Shown: piece after piece, positions 5,764-13,536 of the stretch
How the letters are laid out: each line of letters begins with the position of its first letter
Position numbering within the stretch: position 1 is the stretch's first letter
Source of the DNA: Thauera sedimentorum
GTDB lineage: Bacteria > Pseudomonadota > Gammaproteobacteria > Burkholderiales > Rhodocyclaceae
Assembly: GCF_014489115.1 (NCBI RefSeq)
Contig: NZ_JACTAH010000002.1
Span: forward strand, 1,284,586-1,348,585
Direction of reading: 5' to 3'
Length of the DNA: 64,000 bases
Made by a program: the position numbers and the translations under genes
Notes under the pieces: generated by a model
Seen by the model: the letters and a program-made list of their open reading frames with translations, nothing else
Told to the model about the DNA's origin: nothing
Databases searched by the model: none

Positions 5764-8269
5764 TTCCTCGTCCCCGCTGCGGGTGTTGTACGTCGAGGAC
5801 AATCCGGTCGACGCGGACCTGCTGGTCCGCAGCTTCGCCCGGCAACTGCCCGATGTCGAACTGCGCCTGGCGCGGTCGCTGGCCGAAGGTATCGACCGCC
5901 TCGGCGGCGAGGGCATGGTCGATGTGGTGCTGGCCGATCTCTGCCTGCCCGACGGTTCGGGCATCGAACTGCTCAATTGGGTACGCGACCGCCGGCTGCC
6001 GGTCGCCTTCGTGGTGCTGACCGGTTCGGGCGATCAGCGCGCCGCCGTGGCGGCGCTCAAGGCCGGAGCGGACGACTATCTGGTCAAGGACGGCGACTAC
6101 CTGCGCCGCCTGCCGGCCACCCTCAACGCCGCACAGGTCCGCGCCCGCCATCTCCGCGACTGCCGCAGCCGGCCGGTACGAGTGCTGTACGCCGAGCATC
6201 ACCGTTTCGATGCCGACCTGACCACGCGGCAGCTAGCGCAGGCCGCCCCGCACCTGCGGCTGGAGGTGGTGGACAGCGCCGCCGCGGTGCTTGGGCGCTT
6301 GCCCGTCGCTGGCGGGGCCGCAGGCAGCGCCGACGTGCTGCTGCTCGACTACCTCCTGCCCGACATGGATGCACTCGACCTGGCCAAGATCCTGCGCCAG
6401 GAACGCGGGCTGGATGTGCCCATCGTGATGGTCACCGGGCAGGGCAGCGAGGAGATCGCGGCGCAGGCGCTGCGCCTGGGGGTGACCGATTATCTGGTCA
6501 AGCACCCCGGCTACCTGAACGAACTGCCGCTGGTGCTCGACAAGGCCTTCCGCGACGGCGAACTCGTGCGCGAGCGCGCAGCGCTGCGCGAGGCGGTCGA
6601 CAAGCTCAGGCTGCACGCGGCGGTGGTCGACAGCACGCACGACGGGGTGCTGATCTCCGACCTCGATGGCAACATCGTGTCGATCAACCCGGCCTTCACC
6701 GAGGTCACCGGCTACGCCCCGCATGAAGCGCTCGGGCGCAATCCGCGCTTCCTGCAATCCGGGCGGCACGACCGCTCGTTCTACCAGGGCATGTGGGCCG
6801 CCCTGCTCGAAACCGGCTACTGGCAGGGCGAGTTGTGGAACCGGCGCAAGAACGGCGAGCTGTATCCAGAATGGCTGACACTCAGCGCGGTGCGCAACGA
6901 AGCCGGGGCGCCGACGCACTACGTGGGGGTGTTTACCGACATCAGCAAACTGCGCAACGTCGAGGCGCGTCTCAGCCATCTCGCGCACCACGACCCCCTG
7001 ACCAGCCTGCCCAATCGCCTGCTCGCGCTCTCGCGCCTGGAGCACGCCATCGAGGTGGCGCAGCGCAAGGGCCAGCGGCTTGCCGTGCTGTGCCTGGACC
7101 TGGATCGCTTCAAGACGGTGAACGACAGCCTCGGTCACTCGGCCGGCGACGAGTTGCTGTGCGAGGTCGCGGCGCGCCTGCGCTCGCGCCTGCGCGAGGA
7201 GGACACCCTGGGCCGCCTCGGCGGGGATGAATTCCTGGTACTGCTCGAGGATCTCGACGCGCCGGAGGGCGCGGCGCTGGTCGCCAGCGACATCATCGGC
7301 GCGCTGGAGCCGTCCTTCGTGCTGCGCGACGGCGCCGAGGTGTTCATGCATGCCAGCATCGGCGTGAGCCTCTACCCGGACGACGGCGACGATCATCTCG
7401 CGCTGATCCGCAATGCCGACGCGGCGATGTACCGGGCCAAGGCCGAGGGCCGCAACACCTGCCGCTTCTACACCGAGGATCTCACCCGCCTGGCCGCCAG
7501 GCGCCTGGACCTTGAAACCCGCCTGCGCCGCGCGCTGGCCAACGGCGAGTTCGTCGTGCATTACCAGCCGGCCTTCTCGGTTGCCGATGGCTCGCTGATC
7601 GGCGCCGAGGCGCTGGTGCGCTGGCAGCCTCCGGGCGAGCCGATGGTGTCGCCGGGCGACTTCATCCCGATCGCCGAGGAGACCGGACTCATCGTCGGGC
7701 TCGGCGAGTGGGTGCTGAACACCGCCTGCCGCCAGTGGCGTGCGTGGCTGGACGAGGGGCTGCAGCCGGGCGCGATCGCGGTCAATCTGTCGGTGGAGCA
7801 GATCCGGCGCAGTGACGTCCAGGCCATGCTGCGTGCGGCGCTGGAAGAAACCGGCCTGGCGCCGCATTGCCTGGAACTGGAGATCACCGAGAGCAGCCTG
7901 ATGGCCCAGGGCGAACAGGCCGAGGCCCTGCTGGCCGGCCTCAAGTCGCTCGGCGTTCGTCTGGCGATCGACGACTTCGGCACCGGCTACTCCTCCCTGG
8001 CTTACCTCAAGCGCTTCGCCATCGACAAGCTGAAGATCGATCACAGCTTCGTCAAGGACCTGGCCGACGACCGCAACGACCTGGCGATCGCCGCCGCGGT
8101 GGTGGCCATGGCGCAGGCGCTGGAGATGACGGTGCAGGCCGAGGGCGTGGAGACCGAGGGGCAGCTCGCCCTTCTGCACGAGCTGGGTTGCGCCGCTTTC
8201 CAGGGCTACCTGCGCAGCCCGCCGGTGCCGGCCGAAGCCTTCGGTCGACGTTTCCTGCGCGGCGGCTAA
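5744..8269 (+). CDS. REC-REC-PAS-GGDEF-EAL c-di-GMP protein
   Basis: An 841-residue cytoplasmic protein. The start ATG at 5744 lies inside the receiver gene. Two receiver domains come first (Asp65 in ADLCLPDG; Asp202 in LLDYLLPDMD), then a PAS domain (about 290-410). A GGDEF domain follows with an intact GGDEF at 493-497 and an inhibitory-site pattern (REED) five residues before it. The EAL domain has EAL at 622-624, DDFGTGYSS and KIDHSFV. Both cyclase and phosphodiesterase signatures are complete, so it could make or break c-di-GMP depending on state. Tandem receivers suggest integration of two phosphorylation inputs, one presumably from the co-transcribed kinase. Net activity cannot be told from sequence. 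Confidence 0.92.
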   Translation: MSRREADSSSPLRVLYVEDNPVDADLLVRSFARQLPDVELRLARSLAEGIDRLGGEGMVDVVLADLCLPDGSGIELLNWVRDRRLPVAFVVLTGSGDQRAAVAALKAGADDYLVKDGDYLRRLPATLNAAQVRARHLRDCRSRPVRVLYAEHHRFDADLTTRQLAQAAPHLRLEVVDSAAAVLGRLPVAGGAAGSADVLLLDYLLPDMDALDLAKILRQERGLDVPIVMVTGQGSEEIAAQALRLGVTDYLVKHPGYLNELPLVLDKAFRDGELVRERAALREAVDKLRLHAAVVDSTHDGVLISDLDGNIVSINPAFTEVTGYAPHEALGRNPRFLQSGRHDRSFYQGMWAALLETGYWQGELWNRRKNGELYPEWLTLSAVRNEAGAPTHYVGVFTDISKLRNVEARLSHLAHHDPLTSLPNRLLALSRLEHAIEVAQRKGQRLAVLCLDLDRFKTVNDSLGHSAGDELLCEVAARLRSRLREEDTLGRLGGDEFLVLLEDLDAPEGAALVASDIIGALEPSFVLRDGAEVFMHASIGVSLYPDDGDDHLALIRNADAAMYRAKAEGRNTCRFYTEDLTRLAARRLDLETRLRRALANGEFVVHYQPAFSVADGSLIGAEALVRWQPPGEPMVSPGDFIPIAEETGLIVGLGEWVLNTACRQWRAWLDEGLQPGAIAVNLSVEQIRRSDVQAMLRAALEETGLAPHCLELEITESSLMAQGEQAEALLAGLKSLGVRLAIDDFGTGYSSLAYLKRFAIDKLKIDHSFVKDLADDRNDLAIAAAVVAMAQALEMTVQAEGVETEGQLALLHELGCAAFQGYLRSPPVPAEAFGRRFLRGG

Positions 8270-9417
8270 AGCCGGCTGCGCAGCGCGCGCTGCATCCGGT
8301 CCAGCGCCGCGTCCAGGGTGGCCGGCGGGCAGCCGAAGTTCAGGCGGACGAAGCCGGGGGCGCCGAAGGGGCTGCCGTCGGACAGGCCCACGCCGCCGGC
8401 CTCGAAGAACCCGGCCGGATCGTCGAGCCCGGTGTCCCGGCAGTCGAGCCAGGCAAGGTAGGTGGCCTCGGGCGGGGTGCTGTGCACGCCGGGCATGCCG
8501 CGCAGAGCGGTATCGACCCGAGCGCGGTTCTTCCGCAGTACGTCCAGCAGGGCCCGGCGCCAGGCTTCGCCATCGCGGTAGGCGGCTTCGCAGGCCACCA
8601 GGCCGAGCAGGTTCACATGCGGCACGATGCCGCGCATTGCCGTGCGGAAGCGGCGCCGCAAGGCGGCATTGGGGATGATCGCCAGCGCACAGTAGAGCGA
8701 GGCGATGTTCCAGGTCTTGGAAGGTGCCATCAGCGTGATGCTGCGTTGGGCCACCGCGTCGTCGAGGGCGGCGATCGGGAGGTGCGGCCGGTCTTCGTCG
8801 AGCACCAGGCCGCAGTGGATCTCGTCGCTGCAGATCACCATGTCGTGGCGTTCGGCGAGCGTGGCGATCCAGGCCAGCTCGTCGCGATCGAAGGCGCGGC
8901 CCACCGGATTGTGCGGGTTGCACAGCATGAACAGCCGGGTGCGCGGGCCGATGGCCGCTTCGACCGCCTCGCGGTCCCAGCCCCAGCGGGTGCCGTCGTG
9001 CACCAGCGGGCAGCTCACCAGGCGGCGGCCGTTGTTGGCCGGCGCGGCGAGAAAGGGCGGATAGACCGGCGTGGCGGTGAATACCTCGTCGCCCGCCTCG
9101 CCGCTTGCCTGGCAGGCGATGTTGAGTCCGCTGACCACGCCGGGCAGCCAGACCAGCCACTCGGGCTCGATGCGCCAGCCGTGGTCGCGGGCGATGCCCT
9201 CGATGACCGCTTCGACCAGGCCGGGCCAGGGGTCGGTGTAGCCGAACACGCCGTGGTCGATGCGCGCCTTGAGGGCGTCGATGACCGCTGCCGGGGCGGC
9301 GAAATCCATGTCCGCCACCCACAGTGGCAGGATGTCGCGGCCGGCGTAGCGGCCCCATTTCTCGCCCGGCAGCGAACCCCTGTCGATCCGGCGGTCAAAG
9401 TCGAAGTATTCCGTCAT
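8266..9417 (-). CDS. MalY/PatB-type PLP C-S lyase
   Basis: A 383-residue fold-type I PLP enzyme. ADMDFAAP near residue 35, NPHNPVGR (about 167), SDEIHCGLV (about 197), the cofactor Lys234 in APSKTWNIA and the late FVRLNFGCP are the signature of the MalY/PatB aminotransferase subgroup. Members act as cystathionine beta-lyases, releasing homocysteine, pyruvate and ammonia, so a role in methionine supply or sulfur-compound breakdown is likely. The start is ATG 9417; longer readings enter the divergent promoter region. The 3' end overlaps the GGDEF-EAL gene tail by four bases, convergently. It diverges from an MBL-fold hydrolase gene. Confidence 0.88.
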   Translation of the reverse strand: MTEYFDFDRRIDRGSLPGEKWGRYAGRDILPLWVADMDFAAPAAVIDALKARIDHGVFGYTDPWPGLVEAVIEGIARDHGWRIEPEWLVWLPGVVSGLNIACQASGEAGDEVFTATPVYPPFLAAPANNGRRLVSCPLVHDGTRWGWDREAVEAAIGPRTRLFMLCNPHNPVGRAFDRDELAWIATLAERHDMVICSDEIHCGLVLDEDRPHLPIAALDDAVAQRSITLMAPSKTWNIASLYCALAIIPNAALRRRFRTAMRGIVPHVNLLGLVACEAAYRDGEAWRRALLDVLRKNRARVDTALRGMPGVHSTPPEATYLAWLDCRDTGLDDPAGFFEAGGVGLSDGSPFGAPGFVRLNFGCPPATLDAALDRMQRALRSRL

Positions 9418-9485
9418 GTGCAGCGCTCCGCGTTGCGCACAGTGTAACCCCGTGTTGCCCGTGTCCAGGCGGTACGGGCTGCGGA

Positions 9486-9491
9486 TACAAT
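9486..9491 (+). promoter_or_regulatory. Putative -10 element before MBL-fold gene
   Basis: TACAAT followed by the GC-rich sequence TGCGCC. The same 13 bases (ATACAATTGCGCC) recur at 17593-17605. No convincing -35 box is seen at the usual spacing, so this is only a candidate. Confidence 0.3.
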
Positions 9492-9529
9492 TGCGCCAAA
9501 TTATTCGAGTGACGAGGAGGGAGACCATC

Positions 9530-10495
9530 GTGCAGGACGTGATTGCGCACCCGGATGGCATTTACGCAGTGGATTCCGGATACGGACGCCCCCAGCTTGC
9601 CGCGATCCACGTGATCGTCCATGAAGGACGCGCGGCCGTGGTCGATACCGGCAACAATGCTTCGGTGCCGCGGGTGCTCGCGGTGCTGGCGAGTCTGGGG
9701 ATTGCGCCGCAGGCGGTCGACTGGGTCATGCTGACCCACATCCATCTCGACCATGCCGGCGGCGCGGGCAGCCTGATGTGCGCGCTGCCCAATGCACGCC
9801 TGGTGGTGCATCCGCGCGGCGCGCGGCACATGGCCGATCCGGAGCGCCTGTGGGAAGGTACCGCCGCGGTCTATGGCGCGGAGCGTGCCTTCTCGCTCTA
9901 TGGCCGCCTGGTGCCGGTGCCGCCCGAGCGCATCGAGGCAGTGGGCGACGGCCAGGTTCTGGAACTGGCCGGACGCCGCTTCCGCACCCTGCATACGCCC
10001 GGCCATGCCCGTCACCACATCTGCATCTGGGACGACGTGGCAAAGGCCTTCTTCACCGGCGATACCTTCGGGCTGTCCTACCGCGAACTCGATGTGGACG
10101 GGCGGGCCTTCGTATACCCGACCACCACCCCGACCCAGTTCGACCCCGACGCGATGCATGCCTCGATCGAGCGCATGCTGTCCTTCGGGCCGCAGGCCAT
10201 GTACCTCACCCATTACAGCCGGGTCACCGATGTGCCGCGCCTGGCTGCCGACCTGCACAGGCTGATCGACACCCAGGTGGCAGTGGCGCGCGCCGCGCGC
10301 GGCGACGGGGTGGCGCGCCACGTCGAGATTCTCGCCGGGCTCGAGCAGATCGCCCGCGAGGAGGCGGCGCGGCAGGGCTGGACCCTGCCGGAGAGCGAGA
10401 TGCTGGAAGTGCTGCGCGACGACCTCGAACTCAACGCGCAAGGTCTGGGCGTCTGGCTCGACAGCCTGCGCGTGCCCGAGCCCGAGACGGTCTGA
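9530..10495 (+). CDS. MBL-fold metallohydrolase
   Basis: A 321-residue protein of the metallo-beta-lactamase superfamily. GTG 9530 is chosen because GAGGAGGGAG lies 7-16 bases upstream. The metal-binding motif HIHLDH occurs at residues 70-75, a second ligand His in HTPGHARHH (about 160), an Asp in FFTGDTFG (about 180) and a late His in LTHYSRV (about 228). These are the ligands of a two-metal hydrolase. The C-terminal 90 residues are helical and not typical of glyoxalase II, so the substrate is unknown. A 15-base gap to tcdA and a shared direction suggest co-transcription with tcdA and the chelatase gene. Confidence 0.85.
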   Translation: MQDVIAHPDGIYAVDSGYGRPQLAAIHVIVHEGRAAVVDTGNNASVPRVLAVLASLGIAPQAVDWVMLTHIHLDHAGGAGSLMCALPNARLVVHPRGARHMADPERLWEGTAAVYGAERAFSLYGRLVPVPPERIEAVGDGQVLELAGRRFRTLHTPGHARHHICIWDDVAKAFFTGDTFGLSYRELDVDGRAFVYPTTTPTQFDPDAMHASIERMLSFGPQAMYLTHYSRVTDVPRLAADLHRLIDTQVAVARAARGDGVARHVEILAGLEQIAREEAARQGWTLPESEMLEVLRDDLELNAQGLGVWLDSLRVPEPETV

Positions 10496-10510
10496 GCGGA
10501 CGGTACTCCC

Positions 10511-11323
10511 GTGCATGCCGATCAGTTGTTCGACGTCGACCCGCAGCGCCGCTTCGGCGGCATCGCACGCCTCTATGGCGACCGCGCGCTGGATCGCCTG
10601 GCCGCTGCACACGTATGCGTGGTGGGCGTCGGCGGCGTCGGTTCGTGGACCGCGGAGGCCCTGGCGCGCAGCGGCGTGGGGCGGCTCAGCCTGATCGATC
10701 TCGACCACGTCGCCGAATCCAACATCAACCGCCAGGCCCACGCCCTGGAGCACACGCTGGGGCAGGCCAAGGTGGTCGCCATGGCCGAGCGCCTGCACGC
10801 CATCAATCCGCAGATCGCGGTGCACCCGGTCGAGGAGTTCGTGACCCCGGACAACGCCACCGCGCTGCTGCAGGGTTTCGACTACGTCGTCGATGCGATC
10901 GACAACGTGAATGCCAAGATCGCCATTGCGCTGGCGTGCCGCGCGCGCGGCATCGGCCTGACGATGACCGGCGGGGCCGGCGGCAAGACCGACCCCTGCG
11001 CCATCCGCGTGGATGACCTCACGCGCAGCACGCAGGACCCCCTGCTTGCCAAGCTTCGCAGTCGCCTGCGCCGGGAGCACGGCTATCCGCGCGACCCGCG
11101 GCGCAAGTTCGGTATCGAGGCGGTCTACGTGGATGAACCCTTGCGCAGGCCGGTGCAGGCCTGCGACAGCGGCCGCGGGCCGCAGGGGCTGGCTTGTGCG
11201 GGATATGGATCCAGCATGATGATGACCGCCAGCGTCGGCCTTGCCGCCGCCGCGCGGGCAGTCGAACACCTGCTTGCCGCGGCCGGACCGGATGGCGAGC
11301 CCCACGAAAGGCAAAAGACATGA
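10511..11323 (+). CDS. tcdA: tRNA threonylcarbamoyladenosine dehydratase
   Basis: A 270-residue ThiF/MoeB/HesA-fold enzyme starting at GTG. RFGGIARLYGDRAL near the N terminus, VVGVGGVGSWTAEALARSG (about 38-56), LIDLDHV, FVTPDN and GGAGGKTDP match the E. coli TcdA (CsdL/YgdL) pattern closely, and its length is near the E. coli 268. TcdA uses ATP to cyclise t6A at position 37 of ANN-decoding tRNAs to ct6A, stabilising decoding. It acts in the cytoplasm, in other bacteria with the CsdA-CsdE sulfur-transfer proteins, which are not in this window. The stop overlaps the next start by four bases. Confidence 0.92.
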   Translation: MHADQLFDVDPQRRFGGIARLYGDRALDRLAAAHVCVVGVGGVGSWTAEALARSGVGRLSLIDLDHVAESNINRQAHALEHTLGQAKVVAMAERLHAINPQIAVHPVEEFVTPDNATALLQGFDYVVDAIDNVNAKIAIALACRARGIGLTMTGGAGGKTDPCAIRVDDLTRSTQDPLLAKLRSRLRREHGYPRDPRRKFGIEAVYVDEPLRRPVQACDSGRGPQGLACAGYGSSMMMTASVGLAAAARAVEHLLAAAGPDGEPHERQKT

Positions 11324-11703
11324 AGAACGATCGCGCGATCATCCTGTTCGGCCACGGCGCCCGCGACCCGGAATGGGCGGGACCGATGCGCCGGGTGCGC
11401 GAGCGCCTGCTGGACAGCGCGCCCGGAGTGCGGGTGGAACTGGCCTTCATGGAGTTCATGAACCCGACCCTGGACGAAGCGGTCGATGCCGCGGTGGCGG
11501 ACGGTGCGCGGGCGGTGACCGTGGTGCCGATGTTTCTGGCTCAGGGCGGCCACCTCAAGCGCGACGTGCCGCTGCTGGTGGATGCCGCCAGGCGCCGTCA
11601 TGCGGGCACCGATTTCACCCTGGCGCCCGCCATCGGCGAGGACGAGGGCGTGCTGGCGGCCATGGCGGCTGCGGCGCTGGCCTGCGCTGTGCGGGGGCGT
11701 TGA
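11320..11703 (+). CDS. cbiX: Small CbiX/SirB-type chelatase
   Basis: A 127-residue single-domain protein. LFGHGARDPEW near the start supplies the conserved His of class II chelatases, and VVPMFLAQGGHLKRDVP (about 69-85) supplies the second conserved His. This is the short CbiX form, about half the length of CbiK, which inserts cobalt or iron into sirohydrochlorin for cobalamin or sirohaem synthesis. No other cobalamin or sirohaem genes are nearby, so the metal cannot be decided here. It is translationally coupled to tcdA (ATGA overlap). Confidence 0.85.
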   Translation: MKNDRAIILFGHGARDPEWAGPMRRVRERLLDSAPGVRVELAFMEFMNPTLDEAVDAAVADGARAVTVVPMFLAQGGHLKRDVPLLVDAARRRHAGTDFTLAPAIGEDEGVLAAMAAAALACAVRGR

Positions 11704-11722
11704 GCCGCCTCGAGCGCGCGCC

Positions 11723-12256
11723 TCAGTTGTATTCGCGTCCGCTCGTGGTGGTCAGGCCGGCCCCCCACAGGGCGGGTGCCAGGCGGCGGGCGCTCTGTTC
11801 CGCGGCGCGGATTCTCGCCGCTTCACGCCGGACCAGACGGGTCACCGCGCACTCCTGCGGTTCGCCGGTCGCGGTGGTATCGATCTCTCCGGCCTGCAGT
11901 GCGCAGCGGGCCAGGTCCAGCAGGCGGCGCTCGTCGTTGATGTCGAGCGCGTGCTGCTCGAGATAGCGCAGCGTCTGGAAACCGCCGACCACGACGAAGA
12001 CGATCAGCATCAGCACCGCGGTGGTCAGCAGCGAGCCATTGTGGGCGGTGCCCTGCGCCTGGACCGTTTGCGAAAGACCGATGCCGCCCAGCACGATGAG
12101 TGTGGCGCTGCTGGCCAGGCCGGCGACCAGGCGTCGCCTGCGCAGTCGCTCCTTGGCGAGTATCGCGCCGGCCACCGCAAAGAGATCGGCCCATGCGTCG
12201 GCCGTACCTTGGAACCAGTCAGGTTTCCGGAATCCAGATTGGCTGTCCTGCGTCAT
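11723..12256 (-). CDS. Two-helix membrane protein of unknown function
   Basis: A 177-residue protein starting at ATG 12256, behind AGGAGG six bases upstream, a strong site that fixes the start. Two hydrophobic helices (about 42-64, LVAGLASSATLIVLGGIGLS, and 76-97, LLTTAVLMLIVFVVVGG) separate a short charged N-terminal region from an 80-residue helical C-terminal part rich in Arg, Glu and Ala. I do not recognise a family. It is convergent with cbiX (19-base gap) and divergent from the RND operon, so it could be transcribed from the shared 224-base region. Confidence 0.65.
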   Translation of the reverse strand: MTQDSQSGFRKPDWFQGTADAWADLFAVAGAILAKERLRRRRLVAGLASSATLIVLGGIGLSQTVQAQGTAHNGSLLTTAVLMLIVFVVVGGFQTLRYLEQHALDINDERRLLDLARCALQAGEIDTTATGEPQECAVTRLVRREAARIRAAEQSARRLAPALWGAGLTTTSGREYN

Positions 12257-12443
12257 GATGCACCTCCTGAGTCGCGCCCGAAGTCTGGCTGCACCGGCGG
12301 CGGTTGCTCCGGCATGGGCGTATGATGCTCCGCGCAATGCCCTCGTAATATCGGCGCGCCCCACCAATGCCGCGTCGGTCTGGTCCTATCCGCTGTAGGG
12401 TTTTCCCGATACGGCGGCATGTGCCCGGACGGGTGCGCGTACA

Positions 12444-12473
12444 TTGACACTGCGTGTTATATAAGAAGATACT
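12444..12473 (+). promoter_or_regulatory. Promoter of the RND efflux operon
   Basis: A perfect -35 TTGACA (12444-12449) is followed by 18 bases and GATACT (12468-12473). If this -10 is used, transcription begins within a base or two of the ATG at 12481, giving an mRNA with essentially no leader. No Shine-Dalgarno sequence is visible before that ATG, which is consistent. Confidence 0.5.
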
Positions 12474-12477
12474 TATA
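12460..12477. promoter_or_regulatory. Dyad overlapping RND promoter, candidate operator
   Basis: TATAAG-AAGATA-CTTATA is a symmetric site with exact six-base arms. It covers the spacer end and the -10 box. AT-rich dyads of this sort at the -10 are typical of ArsR-type repressors such as BigR, which often control genes beside DUF2892/rhodanese proteins. A DUF2892 gene closes this operon, but no regulator gene lies in the window, so the binding protein is unknown. Confidence 0.45.
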
Positions 12478-12480
12478 AAC

Positions 12481-13536
12481 ATGAACGATATCTTCGATTC
12501 CGTCAGGCGTCTGCTGTGCGGCGCCGTTCTTCTTGCCGCGGGCGTGGCCTCGCCGGCCCTGGCCGAGGTACCGACCCTGCGCGTCGAAGCGGCGCAGTCA
12601 GCGCTGTCGATGCCCTTCGAAGCCAGCATCGAGGCGGTGCATCAGAGCGTGGTGGCGGCGCGTGTGCCGGGCCGCATCCTCGCCTACGAGGTCGACGCCG
12701 GTGACCGCGTTGCGCGGGGCGAGGTCCTGGTGCGTATCGATGCCGAGGAGGCCGCCGCCGGCCTGGCCCAGGCCGAAGCGGGCGTCGCGCAGGCCGAGGC
12801 CGCGTTGATCAACGCGCGTGCCAACTTCACACGCAGCCAGGCCCTGTTCGAGCGGCGCTTCATCAGCCAGGCCGCACTGGATCAGGCGCGTGCAGGCCTG
12901 GATGCGGCCGAGGCCGCCATGCGTGCGGCGCAAGCCGGCCGCAGCCAGGCGGGCGTGGCCCGCGACTATGGCGAAATACGCGCGCCGTTCGACGGCCTGG
13001 TCGCCGCCAGGCATGCCGAACCGGGCGAGATGGCCCAGCCCGGCATGCCCTTGCTGACCGTCTATCAGCCGGGCGCCATGCGCGCCCTGGTCGATTTGCC
13101 GCAGCGCCAGTTCGCCGGGCTGGAAGGACGCCCGCTGCAGGCGCGGGTGGAAGTGGTGGACGACGGGCGCTTCATCGATGCGGCCGCGGTGACTGTCTTG
13201 CCGGCCGCCGATGCACGTACCCATACCCTGCGCATGCGGGTCGATCTGCCGCCCGCGGTGGAGGGCGTGCTGCCGGGGATGTTCGTCCGCGTCCATCTGC
13301 TCGGCGGTGAGGCGGCACGGCTGATGGTGCCGGGCGAAGCGGTCCTGCGCCGCGGCGAGCTGACCGCACTGTATGTCGCCGACGGTGACGGACGCTTCGT
13401 GCTCCGCCAGGTGCGTGTCGGGGCGCCGGGCGCGGACGGCCGGGTCGAGGTGCTGGCGGGCCTGCGGGCCGGCGAGACCATTGCCCTGGACCCGGTGGCA
13501 GCCGGTATCGCCGCCGCCGCGGGGCGGTCGCGATGA
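12481..13536 (+). CDS. RND efflux periplasmic adaptor subunit
   Basis: A 351-residue membrane-fusion protein. A signal peptide ends at SPALA (about residue 28). The lipoyl/barrel-sandwich halves (VVAARVPGRILAYEVDAGD and GEIRAPFDGLVAARHAEPG) flank a short helical hairpin (about 95-155), followed by beta-barrel and membrane-proximal domains. Such proteins bridge the inner-membrane pump to an outer-membrane channel; no outer-membrane factor gene is present here. ATG 12481 gives a clean signal peptide; an in-frame GTG at 12454 would add nine residues, poorly suited to export. The stop overlaps the pump start (ATGA). The likely operator sits right at the start codon. Confidence 0.88.
   Translation: MNDIFDSVRRLLCGAVLLAAGVASPALAEVPTLRVEAAQSALSMPFEASIEAVHQSVVAARVPGRILAYEVDAGDRVARGEVLVRIDAEEAAAGLAQAEAGVAQAEAALINARANFTRSQALFERRFISQAALDQARAGLDAAEAAMRAAQAGRSQAGVARDYGEIRAPFDGLVAARHAEPGEMAQPGMPLLTVYQPGAMRALVDLPQRQFAGLEGRPLQARVEVVDDGRFIDAAAVTVLPAADARTHTLRMRVDLPPAVEGVLPGMFVRVHLLGGEAARLMVPGEAVLRRGELTALYVADGDGRFVLRQVRVGAPGADGRVEVLAGLRAGETIALDPVAAGIAAAAGRSR

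Noticed and set aside
6233..9358. 1041-codon minus-strand open frame
   Set aside because: It is an antisense frame opposite the GGDEF-EAL gene and a wrong frame of the MalY/PatB gene, a by-product of high GC. Its translation is Arg/Gly/Ala/Pro- and His/Gln-rich with no motifs.
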